Shown: piece after piece, positions 1-13,225 of the stretch | Layout: every line of letters starts with the position of its first letter | Numbering within the stretch: position 1 is the first letter of the stretch | Origin: Daphnia carinata | Taxonomy: Eukaryota; Arthropoda; Branchiopoda; Diplostraca; Daphniidae | Direction of reading: 5' to 3' | Length of the DNA stretch: 64,000 bases | Assembly (NCBI RefSeq): GCF_022539665.2 | Contig: NC_081340.1 | Coordinates: 6,261,357 to 6,325,356 of the forward strand | Made by a program: the position numbers and the translations under genes | Notes under the pieces: model-generated | Database searches by the model: none | Told to the model about the DNA's origin: nothing | Seen by the model: only the letters and a program-made list of their open reading frames with translations

Positions 1-92
1 TAATGCGTGAAATTAGTAAAGCAAATCAACTACTCAAAAATGAATTGAATAAGGCTATTGACGATGAGCAATTTGACGTTTCTAGGGGCTGA
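1..92 (+). CDS. 3' end of an unidentified protein-coding gene (partial)
   Basis: An open frame enters from the left edge (codons in register with position 3) and stops at TGA 90-92. The last 29 residues are charged and leucine-rich (for example ISKANQLLKNELNKAIDDEQ), which looks like the end of a helical or coiled-coil protein. The A-rich, acidic/basic composition is unlike the T-rich sequence that follows. I do not recognise the family from so short a tail. No AATAAA was found within about 100 nt after the stop. It could still be a chance ORF, because only 30 codons are visible. Confidence 0.35.
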   Translation, partial: MREISKANQLLKNELNKAIDDEQFDVSRG

Positions 93-417
93 ATAATGCG
101 AGTCAGTTTTCGTTATTCAGCTTGTAATTTTTCTACTACCGTGTTGTATTGAAAACAAAAACAGAAGTTGAAGACTTATCTCTTCCGCTTTGTGCAATTT
201 TTTTTTTATTTTTTTTTTTTTAGAGACACTCGCAAGAACAATAGATTTATTAATACTCCAAGTTGCTGGACGGTGGATCGTATACGGGTGTGTCTTATTG
301 TTGTCGAGCAAGGTGTACACGGCCCGGGAAGCGAGCTTTATTTCGGTCTTATTGCTAAACGGTCTGAAATCGATTTCAATCCGAACTGAACAAGAAGAAA
401 AAATGAAATGAGGCCGC

Positions 418-476
418 TGACGTCATATGGTAGCTGCTAGGACTTTTAAAAAGGAAAGGTCGTGTTTGTTCATCAT
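418..476 (+). promoter_or_regulatory. Possible core promoter: CRE palindrome plus TATA-like box
   Basis: A perfect cyclic-AMP response element palindrome TGACGTCA lies at 418-425. It is followed by a TATA-like TTTTAAAAAGG near 444-454 and, roughly 27 nt later, by TCATCATAGC, which resembles an arthropod initiator. The spacing suits a polymerase II core promoter firing to the right. No transcript is known, and each element is short enough to occur by chance. Confidence 0.22.
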
Positions 477-3400
477 AGCAGAAGAATCATCGCAGCCTTT
501 GTCTATATAGCCGAGATGAAAATCTAGTCCCCCAAAGGTTTTCTTTTATTTGTTATTCCAGGATATGAAAATCGATGAGCGTTGTAGTACAACCATGTCG
601 CGAGAGACGATTCTTTTGTGTGAATCTTAACGTACCCATTGCACCCAACTCAATAGTGTCAAACGCGTTTTCCAGTGAGAGAAAACATTTCTTTGTTCTG
701 TTTTTACATCTTTGTCCACGTGCATTTCCAATTGATGAGGTCGACATCGTTCGGCTCAGCGTCAATCATTTCATATTTTGCACTCGGCCATTTAAAACTA
801 ACGTACTCAAGCGCATAGACCAGACAAGTTTGTTGTCGTATTTGGATCTATCCCGGGGAGCTTTCGTGCTGTGTTTGAACACTATCCGGGCCGTATCGAG
901 TTACCAGCTTTGCCTTTAGCTGGATGTTTATCCATCGAAGCAGCCGGTCTTCACTTGGTAACAAGGTGCTGGGAACCACTTTCAACATAGAATTATTATT
1001 TGAGTTTTTTCCCCCCTTTCCCAAAATATTGCATTACTACAAACATAAAGGACCCTGTTAGATGGTCTTCCTATTAAAGCTCTTATACATGCTAGCCTCC
1101 TTGTCCGCTTTGTTTTGCTTGTCCGACGACATTAGACTGAAGGGTTATATGGCCAATTTAAGGATCTTTTCCGTTGAGAGAGATAATTAAATGTGTAGGC
1201 TGTGTGTGTGTGAGTGTAACAGGAGCTATATTTTTTTTTTCCCTTCCTTTTTGTAGTTGCTTGTTATCTATCTGTGCGTTGGCGGATGTATGGGATTGAA
1301 GTAAAGACGTTTGGTCTCCGCTTTTTTATTTATCTGCTACGAGGCACTGTGCCAACAAATGTGTTACTCACTTTAGTAAATCTTTTGAGGTTGCCTCTTC
1401 TTGCCGGCCTTCTATATTCTTTCGATATTTATTGGATGTGTACATATATATATATATATATATACACACACGCGGATGGCATGTTCACACAGAATCAGAG
1501 AAACATGGCACCACCGCCCGATGGGTTTCCTGTGCCCAAACAGGAAATATGTGGAAGATGGATGGAGAGTGAAAGATGGATAGAAAAAAAAAAGAAGAAA
1601 GAAATATAAAACAGGAAGATGGGAAAGCGAGAAGCATAGTGAGTAGAAATTAATTCAATTATCCACTCCTCTTGCGATGGGGAAAAAAGTGAATTTGCTT
1701 GCGGTTTTTTCTTTCTTTTTGATCATTGTGCAGATGAATGTTCAATGATTTTTCGTTTTGAGGGATATGCACTGGTTTGGCAATAATGCACTTACGAGTG
1801 CCACACTTTGTTTCGCTTATGGTGTCATTTTTCTTCATGTTTTCGTTTTTCCGATCCCTTCGTTTATTTCTAGACCCTTGTGGTTTGGCCGACAATTAGT
1901 ATCTTAATAATGGCAATCCTCCGCACAGCCCGCGAGGATTGCCCATAAGTGCAAAAAGTTGTCCGCGAAAATGTCGTCCTAACCCAAAGTTCAAAAAGCT
2001 ATTGCTTCAAAGTTATCTTTATAATTTTGTCATTAAGAACCTTTTTATGGCTTCTATTTATCTCATTTGTAATGCCTTTTTTCATTTCAAAGTGCAATCG
2101 ATGTTCACGCATAGTCTAACAAATAGTGAAATGTCAATGAAAATGAGGAGGCGCATCAATTGATCCACCCCCTATGTATATATAGGCGATCGTATAATAT
2201 CTAAATAGAAAATAGAGGGTTGCAATGACACTCAAGTTGAGCGTGATGCACGACGCCATCTCATGCTCAATGACGCGAGTAGCTCAGCAGCCAAAGAAAA
2301 AAAAAAGAACACACATAGAAAATAAAATAAAAAGAAAAAGCCAAGTGGAAGATAACAACTTCTTTCTTTTTATTTCTCTTATAGATTCCTTTTTCTCTTC
2401 AAGAGATGGGCGGGCACTTCCGTATTCGACGCCGACAAAATCTTTCACCACCAACAAGACAAGTCATCTGTCACGCGATTTCGGGCACGTTCACGTAGTA
2501 GGAAAAGAAAAACAAATTCCCAATTCAAGGGGATTGTTCAAGAATGGGAGAATTGGACTATTCAAGTACATCAAGTAAGACATTTTTTTTTTCCGTATCT
2601 AGAGGGGCAAATCACGCGTTGTTTGATTTGTTATTATCCTATTTCTATTTATTTATTTATTTATTTTTTTATTATTCACTGCATTTAAATAAAAAAAAAT
2701 GGGATAGAATTAAAGAAAAACAAAGATGATAACTCCCCATATGTGTGTACAGCCAAGTGTTGTCGGGCTAACGTATTACCCGGTTCCGGAATCTACCGGA
2801 TGTCCGACAAGATGCGCGTTAAAGACAACAAATGCGTGTTTGATATACGTAAATACTTTGAATGTTCGTACTGAATGCCTACCTCCCTTTTTTGTGTGTG
2901 TGTGTGTGTGTTTGCTGAAAGCCGTTACAAATCTCAGCGGCGTGGAAAAAAAAAATTGGCTGAGATCTTACGAAAAAAGGAAAGAGCTCAGATAAATCAT
3001 GTCGATATTGTTGGCAGTTTTGCGCTTGTCTCGATCCCGCAGCGTGTCACGTATATATCGGGAGCATCAGACTTTTCGGAAAGGGGGCAGGGCGAGAAGA
3101 AAAAAGGCGAGAAAATGGGGAGTTATCGATTTGTTTCTTGGTGGTTGTGTCTGGACATCCCGAAGGGAACAAAAGTAGTCGTGACCGTGTTTATTGCAAC
3201 CAACTGCGAGCGACGATGATTGTTGGTTTTGTCGAAACACACATCAGCAATGGCCGACCATCATTTAAATCGAAAAAAAAATACGCCATTTATTTTTTTA
3301 AACAAATCAAAACATCCGAAATTCAATTTGAAAAAAAAATGTATTTTTTATGTTGTTGTTTCTGTGATTTCGTTGAACAACATAAAGGATGATGTTGAAT

Positions 3401-6044
3401 TATTTAGTCCCGATAGACCCCGGCGAAGTGCTTTTTGAGTCTGCTTTTTAATGTATTGGATATAGGCCATCATAAAGGCTCTGTTGATTAATTATTTAAA
3501 AGAATAGCCTTCTAGTTGTGTGTCAAACTGTCCAATCCCCGGCTCAGAGTTGACCGTCTGCCGCAAATCACGCTGACGGCCTCCATGAGTTGTTGTAATT
3601 ATGATCTCTAGACGGAGAGGGGGGGTCAGAGCCATCATCCATTCGCTTTTCATCCGCACAGCATGTTAGACACAAGGGAAAAGCACAGAGTTCTGGATAG
3701 GCCTATGCGTTCGGGGGACATTTTTTGTTGCAAATGTACGTGTTTGTATATAGTACCTTTCGTCCATATATCCAGTTAATTGGATGGCTGGGCAGATGTA
3801 GAATGTAATCCTCTTTTGTACAAAACGTCGACGACTATTTTCAGTGGAGAAAAAAACAAACATAGAGGGTCGTCGTTTTGGGATATTTGCTATAGGCTGA
3901 CCTTCTCCATCGGGGACTTGGTTGATGTTGTGTGGGGGAGCTGGTTCGAAATAGCTGCTGGTACCATATAACTTTGTTTAGTTTCCTTCATTTTTTTTTT
4001 TTTTTTCATCAGTTTTTTTGGACGATGATGATTGCTATTTGATGGACCCAGTCCGACTTCTTATATCTATCCTGTTGTATGTTATCTTTTCAAGTATATA
4101 TATATTTTTTTTCTTTCGGTATCCGGAAGATACAGCCCTTCAGGATGTCGTAAAAAAATGCGTGTAGGAAAGAAGAAGGAAGTAGTTTGCGCTATATCCT
4201 ATGGGCCAAACACAGTGTACAATCATCTCTTTTGTTTCTTTTACTCGTCGTCGTCGACGACATCCGAATCATTCCGGATGGCCCGTTCTTGTTGATTCCA
4301 TGGCCTTTTATTCAAATTGTTGATTTCTTCTTTTTTTTTGCCTCCATCAAGAAAGCTTTTTATATCTATACAACATCCATTTCAAAGTATTCCGAGAAAA
4401 GAAAGGTTTCAATCGAAAATATTTATTTATTTATTTTTTGCATAAATTTGAATCAAAAAAAAATATATGACGGCTATAAAGTACACATCGACGCGTCTGT
4501 AAGTTTGCGCGCTTCCAAGTCGGCAATATTTGTTTGCAAACTTTTGAGATTTGATGAGCGCCAACAGTCTGCCAAATGAAACTTGATAGATGAGGGCGGA
4601 CGGGGGCGCCGATGCTTCATACACAATTGAAAAAAAGAAAGAAAAAGATTCGATTAACCCTCAGTAGATCGGTCATCTTACGTCCATACGTAATTAGAAG
4701 GACACAATGTTTCGAGTTGCGTGTTCGTTCGTAGTTAAAGTTACATGAAATAATTGAATGACGGCCCGTTTGGCGCTGGTTAATCAGAACAATCAGAGTC
4801 GCAATTGTAATGATTAGCCTTTTTAAAGATTGATGGGAGATCGTCTAAAAACAGCTACTTATCGTGTAGCAACTTTGGGTCTGGCCAGCGCAAGAGATAA
4901 CTCGTCCAAAACTTGTAATTATTGGGTATCGTGTAATTGCCGAAATGTATCGATCTTGGGTTTAGGCCATGAAACAAGGAACAACGAACCAACCCTGTTT
5001 TAACGAGTTTGACCCGTTTGCTCGTTCGCCAGTGGTGACCTGAAGCTAAAATATCCGATTTCAAATGTAAATAAACGGGGATCACGTAAAGGTGTAATAG
5101 CCCCGTCATTTCTTTGCAAATCGTCGCTTTATTTTTTCTTCCAAATCCCAATGTTATTAAGCGTGACCTGAAATTGCATCGTAAGCCAATAGTTTCGTTT
5201 TGACGTTTTTTTTTAGCTCGTGTGTCTCACACAGTTTTTATGCATACGTAATTGGCCGTGTAAAAAAAAAAGGGCACATTCTTTTTCGTTCCTCGGCGTT
5301 AGTATTACGTTTTAAACGATTGCCGCTCACGAACGAGGTGCAACTGCATTAAATTGTACGCAAAGGCAAATGTCTATTGCGACGTTGGAACTGTCGTAAT
5401 TTTGTTTTTCACTATGTAAACAGTGTCTGGCCAGTTGGCTGGAGGCATATTCCAATACGTCCGGCGTTTGAACGTTCGTCTGTTTGGCGTTCGGGACGTT
5501 ATTATGCTTACCTTGTTGTTCATGTTCGTTCCTTTTCGCGCGTTTGCTATTCGTAATTGGCTACGTGCATAATACGTATTGTACTTCTCCTTGTGTTTTT
5601 TGAACGCGAGCAGCTGCCCTTTTTCGTGCATTCGTCTAACTGTTGATGATTTAACGCGAGTAATAAGAAAATCTTTTCGGGGAAACTTGGCGAAGTTCTC
5701 GGAATGGTTTTTTTTTTTTTTCATTCTACAGTCTCCTTCATGGCAATTAAGCCCTTGACGCATGTCGCTCAATTCTTTCGAGTAGGATTTGAATTCTTCT
5801 CATTTCAATCCTAAGCTTTTTGTTTGTTAAATATTAATAAAAAGAGAGGAGACTAGATTAAGTTCTGGCTTAATCAACATAGTCCCATTAATGCGCTCGC
5901 ATCATCGGTCTTCATCAAATGTATTTTCTTTTTTTTTTGCCCGTCCCAAAAAGTTGTGTGCGTACAGTGATGCGCTGTAATAACGTAGCATCTACCTGGA
6001 TATTGCATGCACAGGGGGTTCTCCATCCCATGTCCAAAGAAAAA

Positions 6045-6047
<3 letters not shown>

Positions 6048-6078
<31 letters not shown>
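6048..6078. repeat. Poly(T) tract, about 31 nt
   Basis: A run of T, one of the longest of dozens of poly(T) tracts of 10 nt or more on the + strand between 1 and 28 kb. Confidence 0.9.
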
Positions 6079-9000
6079 CTTTCCAAACATCTACAGAGAT
6101 ATATTATTTATACGATCAATCAAACTCTGCTGTATATGAATGTCATGCGTCTGGACATTCTCTCGTTTTATGCACCGGCCGGATCGTTTCTATTCAACGT
6201 CCGTGTTTTGTGTGTGTCTAGTACATAAATAGTATTGCTATTTAGAACGTATATGCACACCTTAAAAAAAATAAATAAATAAAATAAAAGAACGTACAAT
6301 TTTTTTTTCTTTTTTCGGGATACGTCGTATTGCGGAACCGGTTGACGTCAAACTGTTTTTTGTTTTCTTTTTTGGGTAGTGGGGGGTTACCGTGTCTCGA
6401 AGCCACAAACAATTTTCGTGCAGCGCTTTATGTTCTTGCGGTCGATTTTTATTTTTCGCCCACGTTAAGACAAATTCCGGTCACAAAAGTCCATTGCTGG
6501 CAGGTTTTATCCTTGAAATTGGAGAACACCATCAAATGACTAGGTGGACACGTAGCTCAACTTTTCATGAGACGCACATCGATTTCCAATGCAACATTTT
6601 GATGCCAAGTCATCCCGATAAGAAATAACTCATTCATCTAATGACAAAAAGAAAAATTCTATTTAAGATGATTGGATTTGTTTTTTCTATTGTTGGCTAA
6701 ATCGCCCTGAAGGCGAAAGTTTTTCGTGTTGACTCGATTTAGCGAGTCGGACTCACCACCAGATTTTTTTTTCTTCTTTCTTTCTTAAGGAGCGACATTG
6801 CCACTCGTCAATATTGACATTCGCTTTAGAAACTGTTTAGTATTGGGCTCTTGTTGTTGCTCTCGAGAAAACGCTGTTTTATTTTCGTGTGTGCAGTCGG
6901 AAGTCGTTGAGTGTACCGGACTCACTTGGCTAATCTCGGTGGCACCAATCATTTTTTTTTTTTTTTTTTTCTTATCGTTTTTTCGGTTTAAATTCAATTT
7001 TCTAAACTTGAATGCTAGCTTTTAATACATGTGTTATTGATTAATTTAACAATGATTTTTTTGACGAACCTTTCTAAATAGTTTTGTATTTTTTTTTTCC
7101 CTTTTTCTTAGGACCGAAGTTCATTTTTCCTGGTCAAATATTGAAACGAGAGACACGCCAATAAACGAAGAAACATAAACGCTGGGATTTACGGAGAATC
7201 AAGAAATGCCTAAATCAACAGCATCCAATTCCAAATGTTCCAACATCCAGATGCGGTTTTCATAAAAAGAAAAATGAAAAATAAAAGGTGAGTCTGCGCA
7301 CAAACGCGCAATTTTCTTTTTTTTTTTTTTTTTTTTTTTTTTTCCTCCCCTCTACGTTTGCGGAGATAGGCACAAGGCCACGAAAATGTTGGCCGGGACG
7401 ATGTTGATCATCCACCCGGCCCTGCCCCCTTTCTCTAATTCTTTGCGTCCTTCCTCCACCTTTTTTTTTTTCTTTCTTTCTTTCCCGTTCAGACACACGT
7501 GGGGGGAGGGATGTATCCGACTTTGGGACTTGTAGTAAGGGGGTGGGGTGAGAAAACGATGTACTACGAGACAGTCGAAGGGATCACCAGTCGCTTCGTG
7601 ACTCTTGTGCATAACACAACGTCCCGCAAAAGTTTTCTTTTATTTGTTTTGTTTGTTTCTTTCCTATTTAAAGACGACGGATTTTTGCGCCGGATGTCTA
7701 CCAACTTTATTTATTGATCAATTTAAAAAAAAAAAATAAATAAATACCCGCATCTTTCGAGAACCTCTTAATGTGCGCGTGTGTGTCTTCGTTCGTTGTG
7801 GCTTTGCAGAGCTAAAAAAAAAAAAAGAAAATTTATCGACGGACTTTCGGATGAGTCGGACGTTAAGTGCTGGCCATTTGACAGCAGTACCTTGTCAACG
7901 AATTGTGTTTTTTTTTTGTTGTTGCTTTTGGATTGTCCTTAACAGGTCAGAGAAACTTTTTATTATTTTCGAATGTAAGGGGAAATGTTGAATAGAACAA
8001 GGAAGTTTGCGACATGTCAAGACGTCAGAGAGATAAATAACAAAGCAATTTCCATTTGAAAAGTTTTTGTTTTTCTTTCTGGGGAGGGAGAAAAGTCTAT
8101 TGGCTCTTGTGATGACAACTCGACTTTTGATTTTCGAAAAGCAAACTCTTTTCCTGTTTTCCTCCGTTTTTCTTAATTTTGCCATAACTGTCAGTTTGTT
8201 TAATTAGGAACTGTAGGCTGTTTAGTTTTCATTTCCTTTCTTTTTTTTTCAAGATATCTGTCCTTTCTTGGCTTATTATAACGGCGTGACGTGTAACTTT
8301 GGAAACGTGTTAACACGCTTGTTACCCCCTTATAATGAACTGGAACTGCAAATCAATCGTTCAACGTTTTCTTCCACTCAATGGACGATATTCTTCCCAC
8401 CCCCACCCCCCTTTTTTTTTAAATCCAATCTTTCAAGTAAAACATTTTTTATTTTCTCGACTTGTTGAACGCTTCATTGATTTGCAAATATTCGAACCTC
8501 TTTTCGATGAATGTATCATTGTTCGTTCGAGGGATTCACGTCATAACAAACAAATAATCGGGGCTGTATGTTTTCTAGAGACGGTTGAAACTTAACCAAT
8601 CCACTTGATGTTTATTTTGCCCTTTATTATAACGAGCGTCGTTGTAACATCAGCCAAGTAAATCAGCTTTTCCCGCACACGACAATGAACGAGAACTTGC
8701 CTTGTACGGCCATCATTGTAGGCTCCCGCGTTCAATTTTTATTTTATTTTTTTCGCCATCGGCTTGGGCTTTGTTTGTTTCTTAAAATCCTTTCATGCCT
8801 CGAAGGGTTTACACGTTCGCGCATCACGCGAATAATTTTTAAAAATAAAAAAAAAAAAGAAAAGAGTGGGGAGGAGGTTCATCCGCATTCGTATTCCTTA
8901 CCGCAACTAACGTAACGCTCTTGCCACATTAGCAGTAAGGGGTAGGGAAAAAAAGAAATGAGTTACAAGTGCTCCCCGAAGAAGAAGAATAGTTGCTTGT

Positions 9001-12000
9001 TATAAAAGTACTAGAGGTCGTGTTTCAGATGCTCCAATTGTACTTTTTTTTTATTATTATTTGTTTCTTTATTATTCAATAAGAGGAACGGGGGAAGATT
9101 CTATTGATTCGATTTTGTTTCGTAACTTTTGACGGGTAGATGTGTTCACAGTTTTAAAATGTGGCATGTATAGTCAGAGGGAAACCGCGCAATGCGCATT
9201 TTGATTTTCTTGTTTGGACTGATGACTATACCTGGACATTCTCTTTTTTTTTTGCCCTGGACACCCTTCAAGTGCACGCCCAAATTAAGCCCTCATTCCT
9301 TTGTTGTGCGGGTATGTGCTGGGATTTGCTCGGTGTCTGTTTAGACATTGCGGATATTATGCGCTCAGCTGTTGGGAAAACAAACTCGCGCTAAATAGCT
9401 ACACGCGAAAGAGTTTGTTCATTCTTTCTCCATTGCGAAATGGATTAATTCGCCATTTTGAGAAAAAAAGACGTAGGAGAAAAGAAAATTGAATCTACAA
9501 CAATTTGAATTTCTCGCTTATTAGCTGTTCACCTTGATAGGGGGGGGGGCAAGTTTTGAGAAATTCAATCGTGCAATTCACTTCGTCTCTTGTGTTTGTG
9601 TCGTCTTCGCTTTGATTTCACTAGAAACGTCGTTTGATCGCGCAAATCACGGAGCCCACTTAGCACCGTCTACCTTCCATCCTCGCACTAATGGCAATTA
9701 ATCGTCATCTGCTTGTTGTTTATTCTACCCCCCCCCCCCCCGCCTCAAGCCGAAGTCTCTCGGATCTTCTTGGTTTCTTTCCCCGAGAAAAACATCAGAG
9801 ACATTGTTAGCATAGAGTCACCTGGATCAATATGGCTCACGGTTCAACTCCTGAACGGGATGGTCTATAGATTTTTTTTTTTTTTTTTTTTTTCAAAAAC
9901 TTTTTTCCCGCTCTTCGTGCAAGTTGACCAGGTAAATAGAGGTGCGGTCGTTAATCAAATGGCGCGCATGGGCGGATGTACTTGATTCTTTAAAAAAAAA
10001 AGAAAATTTGGGCCAAACAAAAAAAAATGTTTTTTGGTTAAATTTTTTTTTTTTTTTTGAGTCAGCGTGAACCACATATGTCACTCTCTTTTCATAACGT
10101 GAGAAATAGGGAGGGCAAAAAAATGTTATTTTCAATTGACGTTGGATGACAGCAGAGAAATGGAAAGCTTTTTTTTTGTGTTTGTGTGTGTGTGTTCAAC
10201 CCTCACGCGGGATTTTCTTTTTTTTGTGTGTGTGTGTACATATGTATAGGGGCGTGGGTGAAAGAAACTTGCGTGCGGCTTTTGTTTCCACAACCACACC
10301 TATATAAAACACGTAAGGTGGTGTTGGGGAAACAACAAAAAAAAAACAACAACAACGAATTGGATATGCGTGACCGTGATTTTTTTTTTGTTATGCCGGT
10401 CAAAGAAATGTAACGCTATCATTTGTTTTTTGTTTTTTGTTTTCGTTTTTCTTTGGCCAGTTTGATTTTTTGATGATTACGAAGTTCAACTGTCACGAAT
10501 GGCAAAGTTTTCTTTTTTTGCTATGCAAAAGCCGATTATCGAGTTATTTGAACGATAATTGGTTCTTGCTGTTAAGGGCCGCTTTTTATTACCCACCGTG
10601 TTGCTCGGCTGTCCTTTTTTTTTGTTGAATTCTTCTATTGAATAGGCAAATGTGTTGGCCTACTATAAGATGAATCGAATTTTTAATTATATATATTGTC
10701 TGATTGTATTGTGGGGGGAGTTGGGGGGGGGGGGGTTATCCGTGGAATTGATAATGAAAATGGGACGAGCGCTCAGTTTCTCGAAACTGCTCTTGTATAC
10801 ACGAGATCAGCATACCAAACGAGGCTTCATTAATATTTTAATAAAGCCAATCTATTTTCCAGGAAGAGGGGAATCTATTTTGTTGCATTAAGAAGAAAGA
10901 TAGACAAATATTTTAATTGAAAAATTGCCACACATTTTCTATTGCGGACATTTTATATTCACATTTATATGACATTGAGAAAATTGCGCAAAATCAAACA
11001 GATTATATATACGCTTCGCACATAAAAAAGAGGGGCGACATTCCAAACAGCTTTTATTGACACTTGTCAATACTTTATTTCGACCTATATATATATATAT
11101 ATATATTTGTTGTACACATTTTTCGTTCCACTTCGGGATTCGGATTTATTTATCAAGTCAAATGCACTGTACATGTAACTGGCATGCGACTTCTTATATA
11201 TTTTTTTTTTAAACCTCTCTTTCTCACTTTTTATCTGTTATTTTAAAGTTATTTTTGAAATCCCCGCGCTATCTATCACTATTCCGAACGTGTTCCATAT
11301 TGTATCCATTTTTTGTGTGTGTGTGAAGGGGGTGACATTCGCTGGTGCCATGCGTTGGTGTGGATTTTTATCGCATATAGAGAGAGACACACACACACAC
11401 ACACGCACATACATACGTTGTGATAAATCCCTTTGGTAGGGACGCTGTCAGATTTAGAACAAGGCTTCCGCTTCTTATTTTTCATTCTTTTAAACCTTTT
11501 CTGGTTTAGAGGCTGCATATGGTAAACGTGGTGCGTATACCTGGAACTGGGTCGCTCCTAGCGAGAGGTAGACTGAGTATCAATGTCGCTGTTGGTCGAC
11601 ATCAATCACGCACAAACTGTCAACGTTCTGCGCAAAAAGATGCAGCCAGGCGGAAGGCCCCCCTTCCCTTATTTTATTTTATTTTATTTTTTTTGTAATG
11701 ATTACCGACTTGATTTCGTACAATTCGTCTTCCTATTTATTTTCTACATTTTTCCACTCGTGCAGTTGTTTTTAGCTGCTTGCCAACGAGTTTAACTGTT
11801 GTCGTGAATGGAACACTCCAACGCATCTTGTATTACGTGTCGCAACTGAACCGACATCGGGGATTTTGTTCGTTTCTTTCAGACAAAAACGATGATTGAG
11901 ACTTGACGATGAAAATGTTTTAACCGCTTTCTTTTTGATCGCCTTTTAAAATGTCGAGGTTTGCAACGTCCTTTTCGAAACGAGTGGAATGAAGCGAAAT

Positions 12001-12507
12001 ATTTAAAGAAAAAGAGGGAGGGGCGGATTAAGATGACCTGTTTAGTGGCGCCATCGTGATTTTATTGATGTTTCTTTTTTATTTGTTGTTCGTTCTTTTG
12101 CTGCGTTTCATCTCTTTCTGGCAGTGACATCTTGATGACGTAGCGTCTCGTACACAGACACAAACACACACACACACACACAAACACCACTCTGTTTGAT
12201 TGCAGGGTCGTTGGGACAGTTGGCCGATTTTTTCCAGACACGCCATTCACATGCTTTTAGATTGACTCCTATTTCTCTGATGTATACATGTAATCTAGGC
12301 ATCGTTTGTTGGGCTAGTGCGTTTCCTTGCCCAGCGTGTATGGCGTATTGGGGTACATATGAATTAGTAGCGATTTGGCCTCAACAATTATCAACGATTC
12401 AATGCTCACGTGCGTTTGCCCAATGAATAGTCACCACGATACATGATTTTTATTTATTTATTTATTTGATTTTATTCTAATTGCTTGTTTGTTTTTGATT
12501 GCATTAG

Positions 12508-12630
12508 GTCGGACCAGTGAACCGTTCAAAAGAGATCTCAACAGCGGCCGTTCATCAAGACGTTTCGACGAATCGGAGAGCTTCAATCGCCTAGCGGATG
12601 CGTCCGCTTCTGGCTGATTATCGGGACCAA
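12508..12630 (+). other. Candidate non-coding (5' UTR) exon
   Basis: A 123-nt segment is bracketed by a good acceptor (TTTTTGATTGCATTAG) and a consensus donor (GTAAGT at 12,631). It is GC-richer and lower in homopolymers than its surroundings, and all frames meet stops, so it would be untranslated. The dpr start codon at 25,069 lies in an exon with its own acceptor at 25,021-25,023, so at least one upstream 5' UTR exon must exist; this is a good candidate. The link across 12 kb is inference. Confidence 0.4.
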
Positions 12631-12764
12631 GTAAGTGTCAATAGTTGACTATGAATATTTCATTTGGCTTCATTCACATTGCGGACGTTTCCCCCGAATT
12701 CCTGCAATCGAAAACATATGTTGTAATCATCATACCATCAATTTGGTGAAAGCAATGTTGCCGT

Positions 12765-12799
<35 letters not shown>

Positions 12800-13186
12800 C
12801 GTCCGAAATCGGAACAATGTACCGCAAGCATTCAGGGCCTTTTCTTTCACAGTCTGACGAATGGTCAGTTTCTTTTGATATACAGTATATATACAGTATA
12901 TATATATTTTTTTCTGCTATCATTCGAGCTTATTAAAATAGGGTTTCCAGTCTAGTCACGAAAATGAGATTGGCCTTCAATTTCGTACCGGCGTTGCATT
13001 TACTCGACGACCGATTTTCCTTGTTGAACATTTCTAATCCTTTCGATATACATATATCTACCTCCTATTCATACTCGGTATACATGCACTACACGTACAT
13101 CTTTTTCCAGGGTTTTTAATCCTATTACCCGATGGAGGTTACAGCTTACTCGCGTTTTATTTCTCTTTCCTAAAGTCTCTTCATTT

Positions 13187-13188
<2 letters not shown>

Positions 13189-13224
<36 letters not shown>
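13189..13224. repeat. Poly(T) tract, about 36 nt
   Basis: The longest uninterrupted homopolymer noticed in the window; T on the + strand. Confidence 0.9.

Positions 13225-13225
<1 letters not shown>

Larger units (their letters stand above)
93..12507. other. Long stretch without a supported coding gene
   Basis: About 12.4 kb of T-rich DNA with poly(T) tracts (31 T at 6048-6078), TG/CA and AT microsatellites (1444-1463, 2898-2910, 11087-11106, 11392-11404) and ATTT repeats. ORFs reach at most about 130 codons, show no recognisable domain and usually run through simple repeats. It may be intergenic plus 5' intronic DNA of the dpr gene at 25 kb (inference from orientation and poly(T) bias). Confidence 0.5.

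Noticed and set aside
1274-1609. 111-codon ORF
   Set aside because: Runs through an AT/CA microsatellite, giving Tyr-Ile repeats; not protein-like.
5374-5772. 132-codon minus-strand ORF
   Set aside because: Basic, low-complexity product with no motif; it includes a translated homopolymer and has no splice context.
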